64,000 nucleotides of DNA from Ulota crispa (taxonomy: Eukaryota > Streptophyta > Bryopsida > Orthotrichales > Orthotrichaceae): contig OY987254.1 in assembly GCA_963920765.1 (NCBI GenBank), positions 21,001 through 85,000 on the forward strand, read 5' to 3'. Below, one piece after another: positions 1 to 10,820 of this stretch. A model generated the notes under the pieces. It worked only from the letters and a program-made list of their open reading frames with translations, ran no database searches and was not told the origin of the DNA. Position 1 is the first letter of the stretch, and every line of letters starts with the position of its first letter. The translations under genes were made by a program, and so were the position numbers.

Positions 1-1337
1 TTGCTTTAAATTTAGAATCAGATAATGTTGGCGTTGTATTAATGGGTGATGGATTAACTATTCAAGAAGGTAGTTCTGTAAAAGCAACAGGAAAAATTGC
101 TCAAATACCTGTAAGTGACGCTTACTTAGGTCGAGTTGTAAATGCTTTAGCTCAACCTATTGACGGTAAAGGTCAAATATCAGCTTCAGAATTTAGATTA
201 ATTGAATCATCAGCTCCCGGTATTATTTCAAGACGTTCTGTATATGAACCTATGCAGACAGGTCTTATTGCTATTGATTCCATGATTCCTATTGGTCGTG
301 GCCAACGTGAATTAATTATTGGAGATCGACAAACTGGTAAAACAGCAGTAGCTATAGACACTATTTTAAATCAAAAAGGTCAAAATGTAATATGCGTTTA
401 TGTAGCTATTGGACAAAAAGCATCTTCAGTAGCACAAGTAGTTAGTACTTTCGAAGAACGTGGTGCTTTAGAATATACAATTGTAGTAGCCGAAGCAGCA
501 AATTCTCCTGCTACCTTGCAATATCTTGCTCCTTATACAGGAGCTGCTTTAGCAGAATATTTTATGTATCGCAAACAGCATACTTTAATAATTTATGATG
601 ATCTTTCAAAGCAAGCACAAGCTTATAGACAAATGTCTCTTTTATTGAGAAGACCACCAGGTCGTGAAGCATATCCAGGTGATGTTTTTTATTTACATTC
701 TCGTCTTTTAGAAAGAGCCGCTAAATTAAGTTCACAATTAGGTGAAGGAAGCATGACTGCTTTACCTATAGTAGAAACTCAAGCAGGAGATGTTTCAGCT
801 TATATTCCTACAAATGTTATTTCTATTACCGATGGACAAATATTTTTATCAGCAGATTTATTTAATGCAGGAATTCGTCCCGCAATTAATGTAGGTATTT
901 CTGTGTCTAGAGTAGGATCTGCAGCTCAAATTAAAGCTATGAAACAAGTAGCTGGAAAGTTAAAACTAGAATTAGCTCAATTTGCAGAATTAGAAGCATT
1001 TGCACAATTTGCATCGGATCTTGATAAAGCTACTCAAAACCAATTGGCAAGAGGTCAACGACTACGCGAATTACTTAAACAATCTCAATCATCTCCTTTA
1101 TCTGTAGAAGAGCAAGTAGCAACTATTTATACTGGAGTAAACGGATATTTAGATGTATTAGAAGTTGATCAAGTAAAGAAATTTCTTGTTCAATTACGCG
1201 AATATTTAATTACTAATAAACCTCAATTTACGGAAATTGTACGTTCTACTAAAATTTTTACAGAACAAGCTGAAAGTATTTTAAAAGAAGCTATTAAAGA
1301 ACATACGGAACTTTTTTTACTTCAAGAAGAAAAATAA
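1..1337 (+). CDS. atpA: ATP synthase CF1 alpha subunit, 5' end cut by window
   Basis: Alpha subunit of the chloroplast F1 ATPase, which alternates with beta in the catalytic head on the stromal face of the thylakoid. The reading frame is already open at base 3 and runs to the stop at 1335-1337, so the true start lies before the window; the first internal Met is at 42. The P-loop GDRQTGKT is at 321-344, followed by the usual alpha-subunit nucleotide-binding and C-terminal helical regions. About 445 codons are visible of the roughly 505 usual for the family. A strong hairpin follows the stop directly. Identity is certain; only the 5' end is missing. Confidence 0.98.
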   Translation, partial: ALNLESDNVGVVLMGDGLTIQEGSSVKATGKIAQIPVSDAYLGRVVNALAQPIDGKGQISASEFRLIESSAPGIISRRSVYEPMQTGLIAIDSMIPIGRGQRELIIGDRQTGKTAVAIDTILNQKGQNVICVYVAIGQKASSVAQVVSTFEERGALEYTIVVAEAANSPATLQYLAPYTGAALAEYFMYRKQHTLIIYDDLSKQAQAYRQMSLLLRRPPGREAYPGDVFYLHSRLLERAAKLSSQLGEGSMTALPIVETQAGDVSAYIPTNVISITDGQIFLSADLFNAGIRPAINVGISVSRVGSAAQIKAMKQVAGKLKLELAQFAELEAFAQFASDLDKATQNQLARGQRLRELLKQSQSSPLSVEEQVATIYTGVNGYLDVLEVDQVKKFLVQLREYLITNKPQFTEIVRSTKIFTEQAESILKEAIKEHTELFLLQEEK

Positions 1338-1348
1338 AAATTTAAGTA

Positions 1349-1416
1349 TTTTTTAGTAAAAAGAAAAAAAGCCGAAAATTTTTTTTTTTTCGGCTTTTTT
1401 TCTTTTTACTAAAAAA
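1349..1416. terminator. 26-bp perfect inverted repeat after atpA
   Basis: Arms 1349-1374 and 1391-1416 are exact reverse complements, with a short A/T loop that can pair further. It sits between atpA (+) and trnR-UCU (-), which converge, so it can serve as the 3'-end stabiliser for both directions. Confidence 0.75.
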
Positions 1417-1508
1417 CAAAACAAGCAAATATTTTAATAAAATAAAAAAATATTAAATTTAGGTTTTTTAATATTTTTTTACTTAGACTTTTTTCTCAAT
1501 GTAAATAT

Positions 1509-1580
1509 TACGTCCAATAGGATTCGAACCTATACTGGAGGTTTAGAAGACCTCTGTCCTATCCATTAGACGATGGACGC
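1509..1580 (-). tRNA. trnR-UCU: tRNA-Arg (UCU)
   Basis: A full cloverleaf reads on the minus strand, 72 nt long, with anticodon TCT in the loop CTTCTAA closed by the stem GAGGT/ACCTC. The T-arm GGTTCGAATCC is canonical. It has no intron. Confidence 0.95.
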
Positions 1581-1613
1581 TAATTAATTGTTTTTTTTTC
1601 GTATTTTTTAAAA

Positions 1614-1671
1614 CATTAAAAGCGAATAATTAACTTTCTTTATAAAGAAAGTTAATTATTCGCTTTTAATG
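1614..1671. repeat. 58-nt perfect palindrome between trnR-UCU and trnG-UCC
   Basis: The 29-nt arms 1614-1642 and 1643-1671 are exact reverse complements with no spacer. Both flanking tRNAs are on the minus strand, so it could act as a 3' end for trnG-UCC or as a processing signal between the two. Confidence 0.7.
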
Positions 1672-1683
1672 AAAAGAATAATA

Positions 1684-2333
1684 GGCGGGTAGCGGGAATC
1701 GAACCCGCATCATTAGCTTGGAAGGCTAAGGGTTATAGTCGACGTTTTTATTTTATTATTGCCTCTATTTCAAAACCGAACATGAAATTTTAATATCATA
1801 CGGCTCCTTTATGAACTAGAAATTTTTTTTCTATTATATTGTATTCCAATAGATTCATATCATCTATGTTAGTTTTTTTATTAAATAACTTTTTAGATGA
1901 TCCTTTTACAAAATTAAAAAAAATTATAATTACTTCGTTCTTTATTTCTAGTAAAAGAAATCATTAGGAAAATATTTTTTACCGAGCTTTAATAAAAGTA
2001 TTAATAAATTTAGCAAACTAAACTTATTATTTTAAAGCTAAATTGCTTTAATTTGTTTCTTTTTTTTATTTAATTAAAGATTTAGTTACGAAAAAAAAGT
2101 ATTTTGGATTTCTATCCATAGATTTTTAGCTCAATAAAAAAAATTCCGTGTTGTTTTTTTGGTTTTACTATCATAGGAATTCTGCTTTTTTCTTTTAAAA
2201 AAAAATTATAAGAAACATTTTATTTAGAAATAAAGTTTTGGTCCAAAAAAATTAAAATAACTTTTAAGACCCTTTAACTATATTTAAGTTAATTATAGAA
2301 CGAATCACACTTTTACCACTAAACTATACCCGC
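1684..2333 (-). tRNA. trnG-UCC: tRNA-Gly (UCC) with group II intron
   Basis: The 5' exon is 2311-2333 and the 3' exon 1684-1732, carrying anticodon TCC. The intron (1733-2310, 578 nt) begins GTGTG at 2310. Near its 3' end it has a domain V-like hairpin with GAGCCG and the motif GGTTTTGAAATAGAG, both typical of plastid group II introns. The insertion site in the D-loop region is the one known for plant trnG-UCC. Splicing presumably needs the matK maturase and nuclear factors (inference). Confidence 0.93.
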
Positions 2334-2406
2334 TATGAAACTATTATAACAGAATTTTTTTTTTTTGTTTAAAAACTTTTACTTTTAATATTTTTTTCAT
2401 TAAACT

Positions 2407-2458
2407 CCATCTTCGGAAATTAAATAACTTTTTTTAAGTATTTAATTTCCGAAGATGG
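2407..2458 (-). terminator. 23-bp hairpin after psb30
   Basis: Arms 2407-2429 and 2436-2458 are perfectly complementary around a 6-nt loop. The element begins 9 nt past the psb30 stop codon on the minus strand and looks like its mRNA 3' end. Confidence 0.75.
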
Positions 2459-2467
2459 TTTATAAAA

Positions 2468-2569
2468 TCATAAGTTGCCTTTACGTGCAGCTAATAAAGC
2501 AATTACTAAAGGACCTGAGCCAACTATTAAAGCCAAAGCAGTAAGCTGTGCAATAACCTCTAAATTCAT
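2468..2569 (-). CDS. psb30: Photosystem II protein Psb30 (Ycf12)
   Basis: A 33-residue single-helix PSII subunit starting MNLEVIAQL and ending AARKGNL. The length and the hydrophobic segment followed by a basic C-terminus match the Psb30/Ycf12 family, a small peripheral subunit of the PSII core in the thylakoid membrane. The gene is plastid-encoded in algae, bryophytes and many seed plants. It is divergent from psaM and has its own strong downstream hairpin. Confidence 0.95.
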   Translation of the reverse strand: MNLEVIAQLTALALIVGSGPLVIALLAARKGNL

Positions 2570-2680
2570 TCTGATTTAGCCTCTCTTTTTCAATTTGATT
2601 TTATGAAATTAAGAAAATTATTAAAAAAAAAATATCTATAGCGATATAGAATTAAGATCAGTACAATAATAGAAAACCTA

Positions 2681-2730
2681 TTCATTCAAAAATTTAATAA
2701 ATTATTAATTAAATAAATTTTTTGAATGAA
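2681..2730. repeat. Inverted repeat in psb30/psaM spacer
   Basis: A run beginning TTCATTCAAAAA near 2681 is matched by its reverse complement ending near 2730, giving a stem of about 12 bp. It lies upstream of psaM, so it may form a 5' UTR stem-loop. No clear -35/-10 pair is seen in this divergent spacer. Confidence 0.4.
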
Positions 2731-2769
2731 TTTGTTATTTATATTACAGATTTTTAGGAGAGAAAAAAA

Positions 2770-2868
2770 ATGACAGCAATTTCAGACAGTCAAATTATTG
2801 TAGCTCTTGTTAGTGCTTTTATAACAGGTATTTTAGCTTTAAGATTAGCTAAAAGTTTGTATCAATAA
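2770..2868 (+). CDS. psaM: Photosystem I subunit XII (PsaM)
   Basis: A 32-residue PSI subunit starting [17 protein letters not shown] and ending RLAKSLYQ. PsaM is a one-helix subunit at the PSI periphery, present in cyanobacteria, algae, bryophytes and gymnosperms but lost in angiosperms. A good Shine-Dalgarno stretch (TTAGGAGAG) lies about 10 nt before the ATG. A weaker hairpin follows at 2903-2933. Confidence 0.96.
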   Translation: MTAISDSQIIVALVSAFITGILALRLAKSLYQ

Positions 2869-2902
2869 ATTAATTAGTTTTTTATTTATTTACAAAAAAA
2901 AT

Positions 2903-2933
2903 AGCCTGGCCAGTACCAGTATCTGGTTAGGCT
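2903..2933 (+). terminator. Hairpin after psaM
   Basis: AGCCTGGCCAG (2903-2913) pairs with CTGGTTAGGCT (2923-2933) with one G-U pair. It is GC-rich for this genome and lies 34 nt past the psaM stop. Confidence 0.55.
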
Positions 2934-3112
2934 CAAATAAAATGAAATAAAACACTTAGTTAAATTTTTTTTTTCTTTTTTTTTTATTAAAACAAAAATT
3001 TACATTTTATATTTTGTACATATATATCCATATAAAAATCAAATAATACAGATAATAAAATCTTCTTATTGTCTAGACTTCTAGTTCTACAGCGTGTTAT
3101 TATTTTTTAGTT

Positions 3113-3200
3113 GGAGAGATGGCCGAGTGGTTTAAAGCGATGGATTGCTAATCCGTTGTACATTTTTTTTGTACCGAGGGTTCGAATCCCTCTCTCTCCT
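3113..3200 (+). tRNA. trnS-GCU: tRNA-Ser (GCU)
   Basis: An 88-nt class II tRNA with acceptor stem GGAGAGA/TCTCTCC, anticodon GCT, a long variable arm with a T-run loop, and a canonical T-arm. It faces psbI, which is on the opposite strand. Confidence 0.96.
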
Positions 3201-3262
3201 TCAACTAAAATTTTTTTTTTTCAAAATTTATATTTTTTTCCTAATTTCAATAATATAAAAAA

Positions 3263-3548
<286 letters not shown>

Positions 3549-3726
3549 AAAAAATATAAAACAAATCTAAAAAAATTAATTAAATGCTTAAATTAAATAA
3601 AATCTAAATTAACCAATTAGACCTTTTTTAATATTTTAATATAATTAATACTTAATAAATTCTTATATATATATATAAATTTATATATATGTAAAAAATA
3701 TTCCTATAAATATATTATACGTATAT

Positions 3727-3758
3727 AAGGCGAAAGTGAAAAAAATCACCCTCGCCTT
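3727..3758 (-). terminator. Hairpin after psbK
   Basis: AAGGCGA (3727-3733) pairs with TCGCCTT (3752-3758), and inside it GTGA pairs with TCAC. It lies 36 nt past the psbK stop. AT dinucleotide runs near 3661-3725 have no coding content. Confidence 0.55.
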
Positions 3759-3793
3759 TTAAAATAATAAAAAAAATTTTCAATTATGTTAAA

Positions 3794-3970
3794 TTATCTA
3801 AAACTTACAGAAGCTTGCCAAACAAAAGCTAATAGGAAAAAAAATACAGGAATAATTGGCATTACATCTACAATTGGATCGAAAATAGCATAAGCTTCAG
3901 GTAATTTAGCTAAAATGATACCATTCAAATGAAACGTGTTATCTAAATAAATATTAAACATAGCTAGCAT
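3794..3970 (-). CDS. psbK: Photosystem II protein K (PsbK)
   Basis: A 58-residue precursor of a small PSII core subunit. The mature part with [16 protein letters not shown] and a C-terminal membrane helix ending WQASVSFR is diagnostic. The N-terminal segment (about 21 residues) is the part normally removed. A Shine-Dalgarno GGAG lies about 10 nt before the ATG. The gene precedes psbI on the same strand. Confidence 0.96.
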   Translation of the reverse strand: MLAMFNIYLDNTFHLNGIILAKLPEAYAIFDPIVDVMPIIPVFFFLLAFVWQASVSFR

Positions 3971-4175
3971 TTATGTTCTCCAATAAAAATTATTATAATG
4001 ATTTAATAAAAAATGAAAAAATTTTCATTAGTTAATAAAAAAAAAAGCTCTTCGGTATATCTTACTATAGGTTTTATTAGTGTCAAAGAGGTTATATATT
4101 TTTAATAATAGTTGTTTTTTTTTTTTTTAAATAAAAAAAAAAAATTATTTCATAATAAAAAAATAAACAAAGCAA

Positions 4176-4204
4176 TTGACAAAATCTTAATATAAGTATT
4201 TACT
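4176..4204 (+). promoter_or_regulatory. Candidate PEP promoter for trnQ
   Basis: A perfect -35 box TTGACA (4176-4181) is followed after 17 nt by TTTACT, a weak -10. It ends about 15 nt before trnQ-UUG on the same strand. Confidence 0.4.
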
Positions 4205-4219
4205 AGTAGTGTATATTTA

Positions 4220-4291
4220 TGGGGCGTGGCCAAGTGGTAAGGCACCAGGTTTTGACCCTGTCACTCGGAGGTTCGAATCCTTCCGTCCCAG
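4220..4291 (+). tRNA. trnQ-UUG: tRNA-Gln (UUG)
   Basis: A 72-nt cloverleaf with acceptor TGGGGCG/CGTCCCA and anticodon TTG in the loop TTTTGAC, with a canonical T-arm. It lies divergently next to psbK as in other land plants. Confidence 0.96.
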
Positions 4292-4477
4292 ATTTACTAT
4301 TTATAGTAATTAAATAGGAAAAAGTTAAAATAAAAAATAATTTCTATTATTATAATATATTGTATTAGAAATACCATATTATGACAATTACATAAATATG
4401 GCAAGGGATATTTCTATGGTGTAAAATAAAAAAAGATCACATTATTATTTACTGAAAGTTACAAAGAGATTATATTT

Positions 4478-6010
4478 ATGAAATTAGCTTATTGGATGTA
4501 TGCTGGACCTGCTCATATTGGAACTCTCCGTGTAGCGAGTTCTTTTAAAAATGTTCATGCTATTATGCATGCTCCTTTAGGAGATGATTACTTTAATGTA
4601 ATGCGTTCAATGTTAGAAAGAGAAAGAGATTTTACTCCTGTAACAGCTAGTATAGTGGATCGTCATGTGTTAGCACGTGGATCTCAAGAAAAAGTTGTTG
4701 ATAATATAACTAGAAAAGATAAAGAAGAACGTCCAGATTTAATTGTATTAACACCAACATGTACTTCTAGCATTTTACAAGAAGATTTACAAAATTTTGT
4801 TAATAGAGCTTCTATCACTTCAAATTCAGATGTTATATTAGCTGATGTAAATCATTATCGAGTTAATGAGCTTCAAGCCGCAGACAGAACTTTAGAACAA
4901 GTAGTTCGCTATTATTTAGAAAAAGCTCGCAGACAAGGGACATTAGATCAAGCTATAACAAAAGAACCTTCAGCAAATATTCTTGGAATTTTTACACTTG
5001 GTTTTCATAATCAACATGATTGTCGTGAATTAAAGCGCCTATTACAAGATTTGAATATTAAAGTTAATAAAATAATTCCGGAAGGAGGTTCTGTAAAAGA
5101 TCTTCAAGATTTACCAAAAGCTTGGTTTAATTTAGTTCCATATCGTGAAATAGGTTTAATGACAGCTATTTATTTAGAAAAAAACTTTGGAATGCCTTAT
5201 ATATCTATCACACCAATGGGAATTGTAGATACAGCTGAATGTATTCGACAAATACAAAAGCATGTTAATAATTTAAGTTCTAACAAAAATTTTAATTATG
5301 AACCTTATATTGATCAACAAACACGATTTGTTTCTCAAGCAGCTTGGTTTTCACGTTCTATTGATTGTCAAAATTTAACAGGAAAAAAAGCCGTTGTTTT
5401 TGGTGATGCAACACATGCCGCTTCAATAACTAGAATTTTGGCTAGAGAAATGGGAATTCGTGTTAGTTGTACAGGTACTTATTGTAAACACGATGCAGAA
5501 TGGTTTAAAGAACAAGTTCAAGGATTTTGTGATGAAATATTGATTACAGATGATCATACTAAAGTAGGAGATATGATTGCTCGAATAGAACCATCTGCAA
5601 TATTTGGTACCCAAATGGAACGTCATATTGGTAAACGTCTTGATATTCCCTGTGGAGTTATTTCTTCACCAGTTCATATTCAAAATTTTCCGCTAGGATA
5701 TCGTCCGTTTTTAGGTTATGAAGGTACTAATCAAATTGCTGATTTAGTTTATAATTCTTTTACTTTAGGTATGGAAGATCATCTTTTAGAAATCTTTGGT
5801 GGTCATGATACAAAAGAAGTAATTACAAAATCATTGTCAACAGATACTGATCTAACTTGGAATCAGGAAAGTCAATTAGAATTAAATAAAATACCTGGAT
5901 TTGTTAGAGGTAAAATTAAAAGAAATACTGAAAAATTTGCGCGTCAAAATAATATTACCAATATTACTGTTGAAATAATGTATGCAGCTAAAGAAGCTTT
6001 AAGTGCTTAG
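4478..6010 (+). CDS. chlB: Light-independent protochlorophyllide reductase subunit B
   Basis: One half of the catalytic NB component of the nitrogenase-like dark-operative enzyme that reduces protochlorophyllide to chlorophyllide. It works with ChlN and the reductase ChlL, neither of which is in this window. The 510-residue product is of normal length and begins [15 protein letters not shown]. Asp36, the unusual aspartate ligand of the NB iron-sulfur cluster in structurally studied enzymes, is present in the motif PLGDDYFN. The gene is found in cyanobacteria, algae, bryophytes, ferns and gymnosperms but not angiosperms. It lies between trnQ and trnK and is followed by a strong hairpin. Confidence 0.97.
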   Translation: MKLAYWMYAGPAHIGTLRVASSFKNVHAIMHAPLGDDYFNVMRSMLERERDFTPVTASIVDRHVLARGSQEKVVDNITRKDKEERPDLIVLTPTCTSSILQEDLQNFVNRASITSNSDVILADVNHYRVNELQAADRTLEQVVRYYLEKARRQGTLDQAITKEPSANILGIFTLGFHNQHDCRELKRLLQDLNIKVNKIIPEGGSVKDLQDLPKAWFNLVPYREIGLMTAIYLEKNFGMPYISITPMGIVDTAECIRQIQKHVNNLSSNKNFNYEPYIDQQTRFVSQAAWFSRSIDCQNLTGKKAVVFGDATHAASITRILAREMGIRVSCTGTYCKHDAEWFKEQVQGFCDEILITDDHTKVGDMIARIEPSAIFGTQMERHIGKRLDIPCGVISSPVHIQNFPLGYRPFLGYEGTNQIADLVYNSFTLGMEDHLLEIFGGHDTKEVITKSLSTDTDLTWNQESQLELNKIPGFVRGKIKRNTEKFARQNNITNITVEIMYAAKEALSA

Positions 6011-6104
6011 TTTTTTTTAACTAATGTTACATTTTAAAAATTGTTTTTTACTATTTTTATGAAAAAAATAAAAAAATATATATATAACATAAAAATAAAG
6101 CTAA

Positions 6105-6142
6105 TTTAAATTTGATTTTAACTGGCTAAAATCAAATTTAAA
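6105..6142 (+). terminator. 16-bp hairpin after chlB
   Basis: Arms 6105-6120 and 6127-6142 are perfectly complementary with loop ACTGGC. It lies about 95 nt past the chlB stop and upstream of the small ORF at 6204. Confidence 0.7.
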
Positions 6143-6203
6143 ACAGTTAATAAAAAAAACAAAAATATTTAAACAAATTTCATTTTAAATTTAGGAGAAA
6201 TTT

Positions 6204-6377
6204 ATGAATCCCGCTTTTTGTTTTATTCAGTTATTGTTTTATTATCCATTTTTTTTCTTTTCATTGTATATTTATTTAGTTTTTTTTATTCCAATAAAAA
6301 ATACAATTAATATTGCCAACATATTTTCTTTTTTTTCAAAGTCGATAAAAAATAAATTTGATTTTTATAAAAAATAA
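6204..6377 (+). CDS. Hypothetical 57-residue hydrophobic protein
   Basis: I do not recognise this ORF. It begins MNPAFCFIQLLFYYPFF and is very rich in Phe, Tyr, Ile and Leu up to about residue 30, giving one likely membrane segment, followed by a lysine-containing tail ending FDFYKK. A good Shine-Dalgarno TTAGGAGA lies about 6-12 nt before the ATG, the spacing used by real plastid genes. It sits between the chlB hairpin and its own downstream inverted repeat (6382-6438), as an independent unit would. Against it: in sequence this AT-rich, a 57-codon open frame can arise by chance, and TTT-rich codons mimic membrane proteins. Confidence 0.4.
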   Translation: MNPAFCFIQLLFYYPFFFFSLYIYLVFFIPIKNTINIANIFSFFSKSIKNKFDFYKK

Positions 6378-6381
6378 TTTA

Positions 6382-6438
6382 AAAACGTTAAGTTTTTTTA
6401 CTTTTATTTTAAAATAAAAGTAAAAAGCTTAGCGTTTT
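6382..6438. terminator. Long imperfect hairpin before trnK
   Basis: AAAACGTTAAG (6382-6392) pairs imperfectly with GCTTAGCGTTTT (6427-6438), and inside it a 16-bp A/T stem meets at 6410/6411. It directly follows the 57-codon ORF. The remaining sequence to trnK (6439-6639) is AT-rich and shows nothing else. Confidence 0.55.
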
Positions 6439-6639
6439 GATAAAAAAATTAAAGTAAAAAATTAAAACAAAAAAATTTATATGTTTTGTCTATGAAGCAT
6501 TGACAAAAAGAATTTACTAACATATAATAATTTTGATATTTCTTAATTATATTAAAAATTACTATAATTTATTTGAATTAAAAAACATAAAGTTCTTTAA
6601 TATTTATAATTTTTTTTTTATTTATTAAAAAAAAAATAT

Positions 6640-8964
6640 GGGTTGCTAACTCAATGGTAGAGTACTCGGCTTTTAAGTGCGACTAAGAAATTTTATACAT
6701 TTAGATGAAATACAAAATTCATCCAAACCATTGATAAGGGTTTGTAAAACTACGACTAATCTCAAAAAGAAATTTGCCAGAAAAAATAGCATGTCGTTTT
6801 TTTATTTTTTATTTTTAAGTTAATAAAATTAATGGATAAAGCTAAATTGCTTGAATCAAAGGTAAAACCAGAAGAACGAGCTTCTATTCAAAAATGTTTT
6901 TGAATTCTTTTTATTAATTAAAAAGTTAAAACAAAATTAATAGTCAATTTAAAAGAGGTCTAGCCTTATAATTTAATATAAGGCTATTTTTACTAAAAAT
7001 GAATCCTAATATTTAAAAAAATGTATATAAATAACAAGTTTGCTGACTAAATAAAAGAGATTTAGGTCAGAAGAGCAATCAAATATTTTTAATAATAAAT
7101 TAAATTAATTTAATTTTTCTAAATTATCTAATTTTCTTTTGTTAATTTTATTTTAATAGATTGCACTATGTATCATTTTATATTTTAAGAGGTTGGTCAG
7201 ATGAAAAGCAAAGCAGAAATTTTATATGAAATAAAAAAGCTAAATGAAAATAATAAAAAACTTGTACGACAACAACGTTTTTTATATCCACTTTTATTTC
7301 AAGATGATCTTTATGCAATTGCTTATAATCATTCTTTCAATAAAATAAAGCTAAAATTTTTAAAAAGTTCTAATTTAGGTGATAATTTTAGTTTTTTAAC
7401 ATTAAAACGTTTAATTAATAGAATGCGCCGAAAAAAGAGTATAAAAGAATTTAAAAAAAACTACAATAAAATTATTGATATTAATTACAATAATCATTTT
7501 TATTTAAAAATAGTTCGAGAAGGTTTTGCTACAATTTTTGAAATTTTTTTTTCTATTCAATTAGAAAAAACTTTTATAAAAGAATTTAACAACTGGACTA
7601 ATTATCAATCTATTCACTCTATATTTCCTTTTATTGAAGATCATTTTTTACATTCTAATTACATTTTAAATGCAAAAATACCTTATTTTTTTCATCCAGA
7701 ACTTTTAATCCGAATTTTGCGTCAACGAATACAAGATGCTTCTTTTTCTCATTTATTAAGATTAATATTTTATAAAAATAAAAAGTTAATTACCTTAAAT
7801 ATAAATTCTCAAAAAGAAATGACTAGATTGTCCATATTTTTATGGCATTATTATATTCGTGAATTAGAATTTTTTTTAATTAATCAGTGGAAAGTCTTAA
7901 ATTATTTTAAATCTTTATCATATTTGACTTTGCTTGATAAAACAGATTGTATAAAAAAAATAAAATATATTGTTAATAATTTTTTATGCATAAAATTACA
8001 ATTTTTTTTTTATAAAAAAAAAATATCTTTTCATTATGTAAGATATGAGAATAATTATATTATTGCAATAAAAAGTTCTAATTATTTAGCCGAAAAATGG
8101 AGTTTTTTTCTTTATAAATTGTGGAATTATTATTTTTATTATTTATTTAAACCTTTTAGAATAAGTACAAAAAAAATTTCTAAAAATTGTTTTTCTTTTT
8201 TAGGTTATCTTTTTGGTGTTCAAATAAAACAAGTTTTAGTCGAAACTAAAATGTTACATTATTTGAAGAAAGTATATATTATAAAAAAAGAACTCTATTC
8301 TATTACTCCAATATCATCTTTAATTGAATTGTTAGCTAAAGAAAAGTTTTGTGATACTTTCGGTCATCCAATGAGTAAATTATCTTGGACTACTTTAACA
8401 GATGACGAAATTTTTAATCGTTTTGATCAAATTTGGAAAAATTTTTTTTATTACTATAGTGGATGCAAAAATAAAAAAAATTTATATCAAGTACAATATG
8501 TACTTCGATTTTCTTGTGCTAAAACATTAGCTTGCAAACATAAAAGTACTGTACGATATGTTTGGAAAAAGTATCGTTCAAATTTTTTTGCAAAATCTTT
8601 TTTTTTCAAAAAGCAAGAATTAATTAATTTAAAATTTTTTAAACTATATCCTTCTATAAAAAAAATTTGGTATCTTGATATTGTTCAAATAAATTATTTA
8701 GCAAAATTATTGCAAAAAAAAACTAATAGTAATTTTAAATTAATTAAAATTAATTAAATTAACTGCTTAATAAAATTATTAATTTAATAATAATTAAAAA
8801 ATTCTCGAAAAAATAAAAAAATACTGATTACATAGAGAAAGCCGTGTGCAATAAAAATTGCAAGCACGGTTTGGGAAGAGATGTTTTCATTTTTATTTAA
8901 AAAATAAAATAAAATTCATCCACTTTCATCCGACGCGTTCCGGGTTCGAGCCCCGGGCAACCCA
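6640..8964 (+). tRNA. trnK-UUU: tRNA-Lys (UUU) with group II intron holding matK
   Basis: The 5' exon is 6640-6676, ending in the anticodon loop after TTTTAA, and the 3' exon is 8930-8964. The intron starts GTGCGACTAAG at 6677. A domain V hairpin near 8838-8875 (AGCCGTGTGC paired with GCAAGCACGGTT) is clear. The joined tRNA is 72 nt with a perfect GGGTTGC/GCAACCC acceptor. matK occupies the intron's large domain IV loop, as in nearly all land plants. Confidence 0.96.
7201..8757 (+). CDS. matK: Intron maturase K
   Basis: A 518-residue group II intron maturase encoded inside the trnK intron. The N-terminus (EKTFIKEFNNW and similar) is the degenerate reverse-transcriptase region. The C-terminal domain X, needed for splicing, is visible around residues 370-460 with SLIELLAKEKFCDTFGHP and LRFSCAKTLACKHKSTVR. 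MatK helps splice several plastid group IIA introns, including trnK, trnV-UAC, atpF and rpl2. The reading frame is intact and close to the normal 500-520 residues. The start at 7201 follows a GAGGTTGG stretch. Confidence 0.96.
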   Translation: MKSKAEILYEIKKLNENNKKLVRQQRFLYPLLFQDDLYAIAYNHSFNKIKLKFLKSSNLGDNFSFLTLKRLINRMRRKKSIKEFKKNYNKIIDINYNNHFYLKIVREGFATIFEIFFSIQLEKTFIKEFNNWTNYQSIHSIFPFIEDHFLHSNYILNAKIPYFFHPELLIRILRQRIQDASFSHLLRLIFYKNKKLITLNINSQKEMTRLSIFLWHYYIRELEFFLINQWKVLNYFKSLSYLTLLDKTDCIKKIKYIVNNFLCIKLQFFFYKKKISFHYVRYENNYIIAIKSSNYLAEKWSFFLYKLWNYYFYYLFKPFRISTKKISKNCFSFLGYLFGVQIKQVLVETKMLHYLKKVYIIKKELYSITPISSLIELLAKEKFCDTFGHPMSKLSWTTLTDDEIFNRFDQIWKNFFYYYSGCKNKKNLYQVQYVLRFSCAKTLACKHKSTVRYVWKKYRSNFFAKSFFFKKQELINLKFFKLYPSIKKIWYLDIVQINYLAKLLQKKTNSNFKLIKIN

Positions 8965-9057
8965 TTTTAACTTAGTTTAAATTAATCATTTTTTATACAA
9001 AACATTATATAATGTTATTTGTTAAAAAGGATTAATCAGGTGATTACAAAAAGAAAA

Positions 9058-9117
9058 TTTTTTTAAATGAAATTACTTTTCTATTTAAAAAAAAAAAAGT
9101 AATTTCATTTAAAAAAA
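9058..9117. repeat. 23-bp hairpin abutting the psbA promoter
   Basis: Arms 9058-9080 and 9095-9117 are exact complements with a 14-nt loop. The right arm ends 3 nt before the psbA -35 box. It could end the trnK transcript or insulate psbA. Confidence 0.6.
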
Positions 9118-9120
9118 CAG

Positions 9121-9152
9121 TTGACATAGTAATATATTTTGTGTAATACTAT
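9121..9152 (+). promoter_or_regulatory. psbA promoter
   Basis: A perfect -35 TTGACA (9121-9126) is followed by a TATATTTT element and then the -10 region TAATACTAT (9144-9152). A TATA-like element between -35 and -10 is a known feature of plant psbA promoters read by the plastid-encoded polymerase. Confidence 0.8.
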
Positions 9153-9154
9153 AA

Positions 9155-10273
<1,119 letters not shown>

Positions 10274-10330
10274 TATTTTAGTTATAAGTTTAGTATTATA
10301 AATTTATATAAAATAGGATAACAACTTGAA

Positions 10331-10369
10331 AATAATGACCTTAGGAATTTAATTCCTAAGGTCATTATT
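10331..10369 (+). terminator. 19-bp hairpin after psbA
   Basis: Arms 10331-10349 and 10351-10369 are exact complements and are followed by a T-run. It is placed 58 nt past the psbA stop, the classic plastid mRNA 3' stem-loop. Confidence 0.8.
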
Positions 10370-10389
10370 TTTTTATTAAATTAAAAAAG

Positions 10390-10463
10390 GCGGACGTGGC
10401 CAAGTGGATTAAGGCAGTGGATTGTGGATCCACCATGCGCGGGTTCAATTCCCGTCGTTCGCC
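10390..10463 (+). tRNA. trnH-GUG: tRNA-His (GUG)
   Basis: The acceptor stem GCGGACG/CGTTCGC, the anticodon GTG in ATTGTGGAT and a canonical T-arm are visible. A G at 10389 can supply the G(-1) typical of histidine tRNA. From 10465 to 10820 the spacer is AT-rich with no gene seen. Confidence 0.96.
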
Positions 10464-10820
10464 CATTTGAAATGAAACAAATTGAATTAAATAAAGTTTT
10501 CTTTATTAAAAAAAATCTAATAATAAAAGATTTAATTTAGATGAGTTGACGAAACCTTTTGTTTATGTCATCATAAAGAAAATAACATAAATATATTAAA
10601 TAAAATAATAACCATAAAAAACTTTTAAATTTTAGTTTTAGTTGAAATACTAGCGAAATTTTTTTTTTATAAATAGAAAAAATTAGTAATGCTTAAATAC
10701 ATTTAGTATCTTTATATTAAAAAAAAAAATAGCGAAAAAATAAAAAAATTTTAAAGTTATTTAATTGAAGTTATAAAAAATCTAGTTATTATAAAGTTTT
10801 ATCTAACTGCTGTAAAAAAA

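Noticed and set aside
7201..8757. matK as a sign of an active mobile retroelement
   Set aside because: The protein is a degenerate maturase fixed in the trnK intron of land plants and is not mobile.
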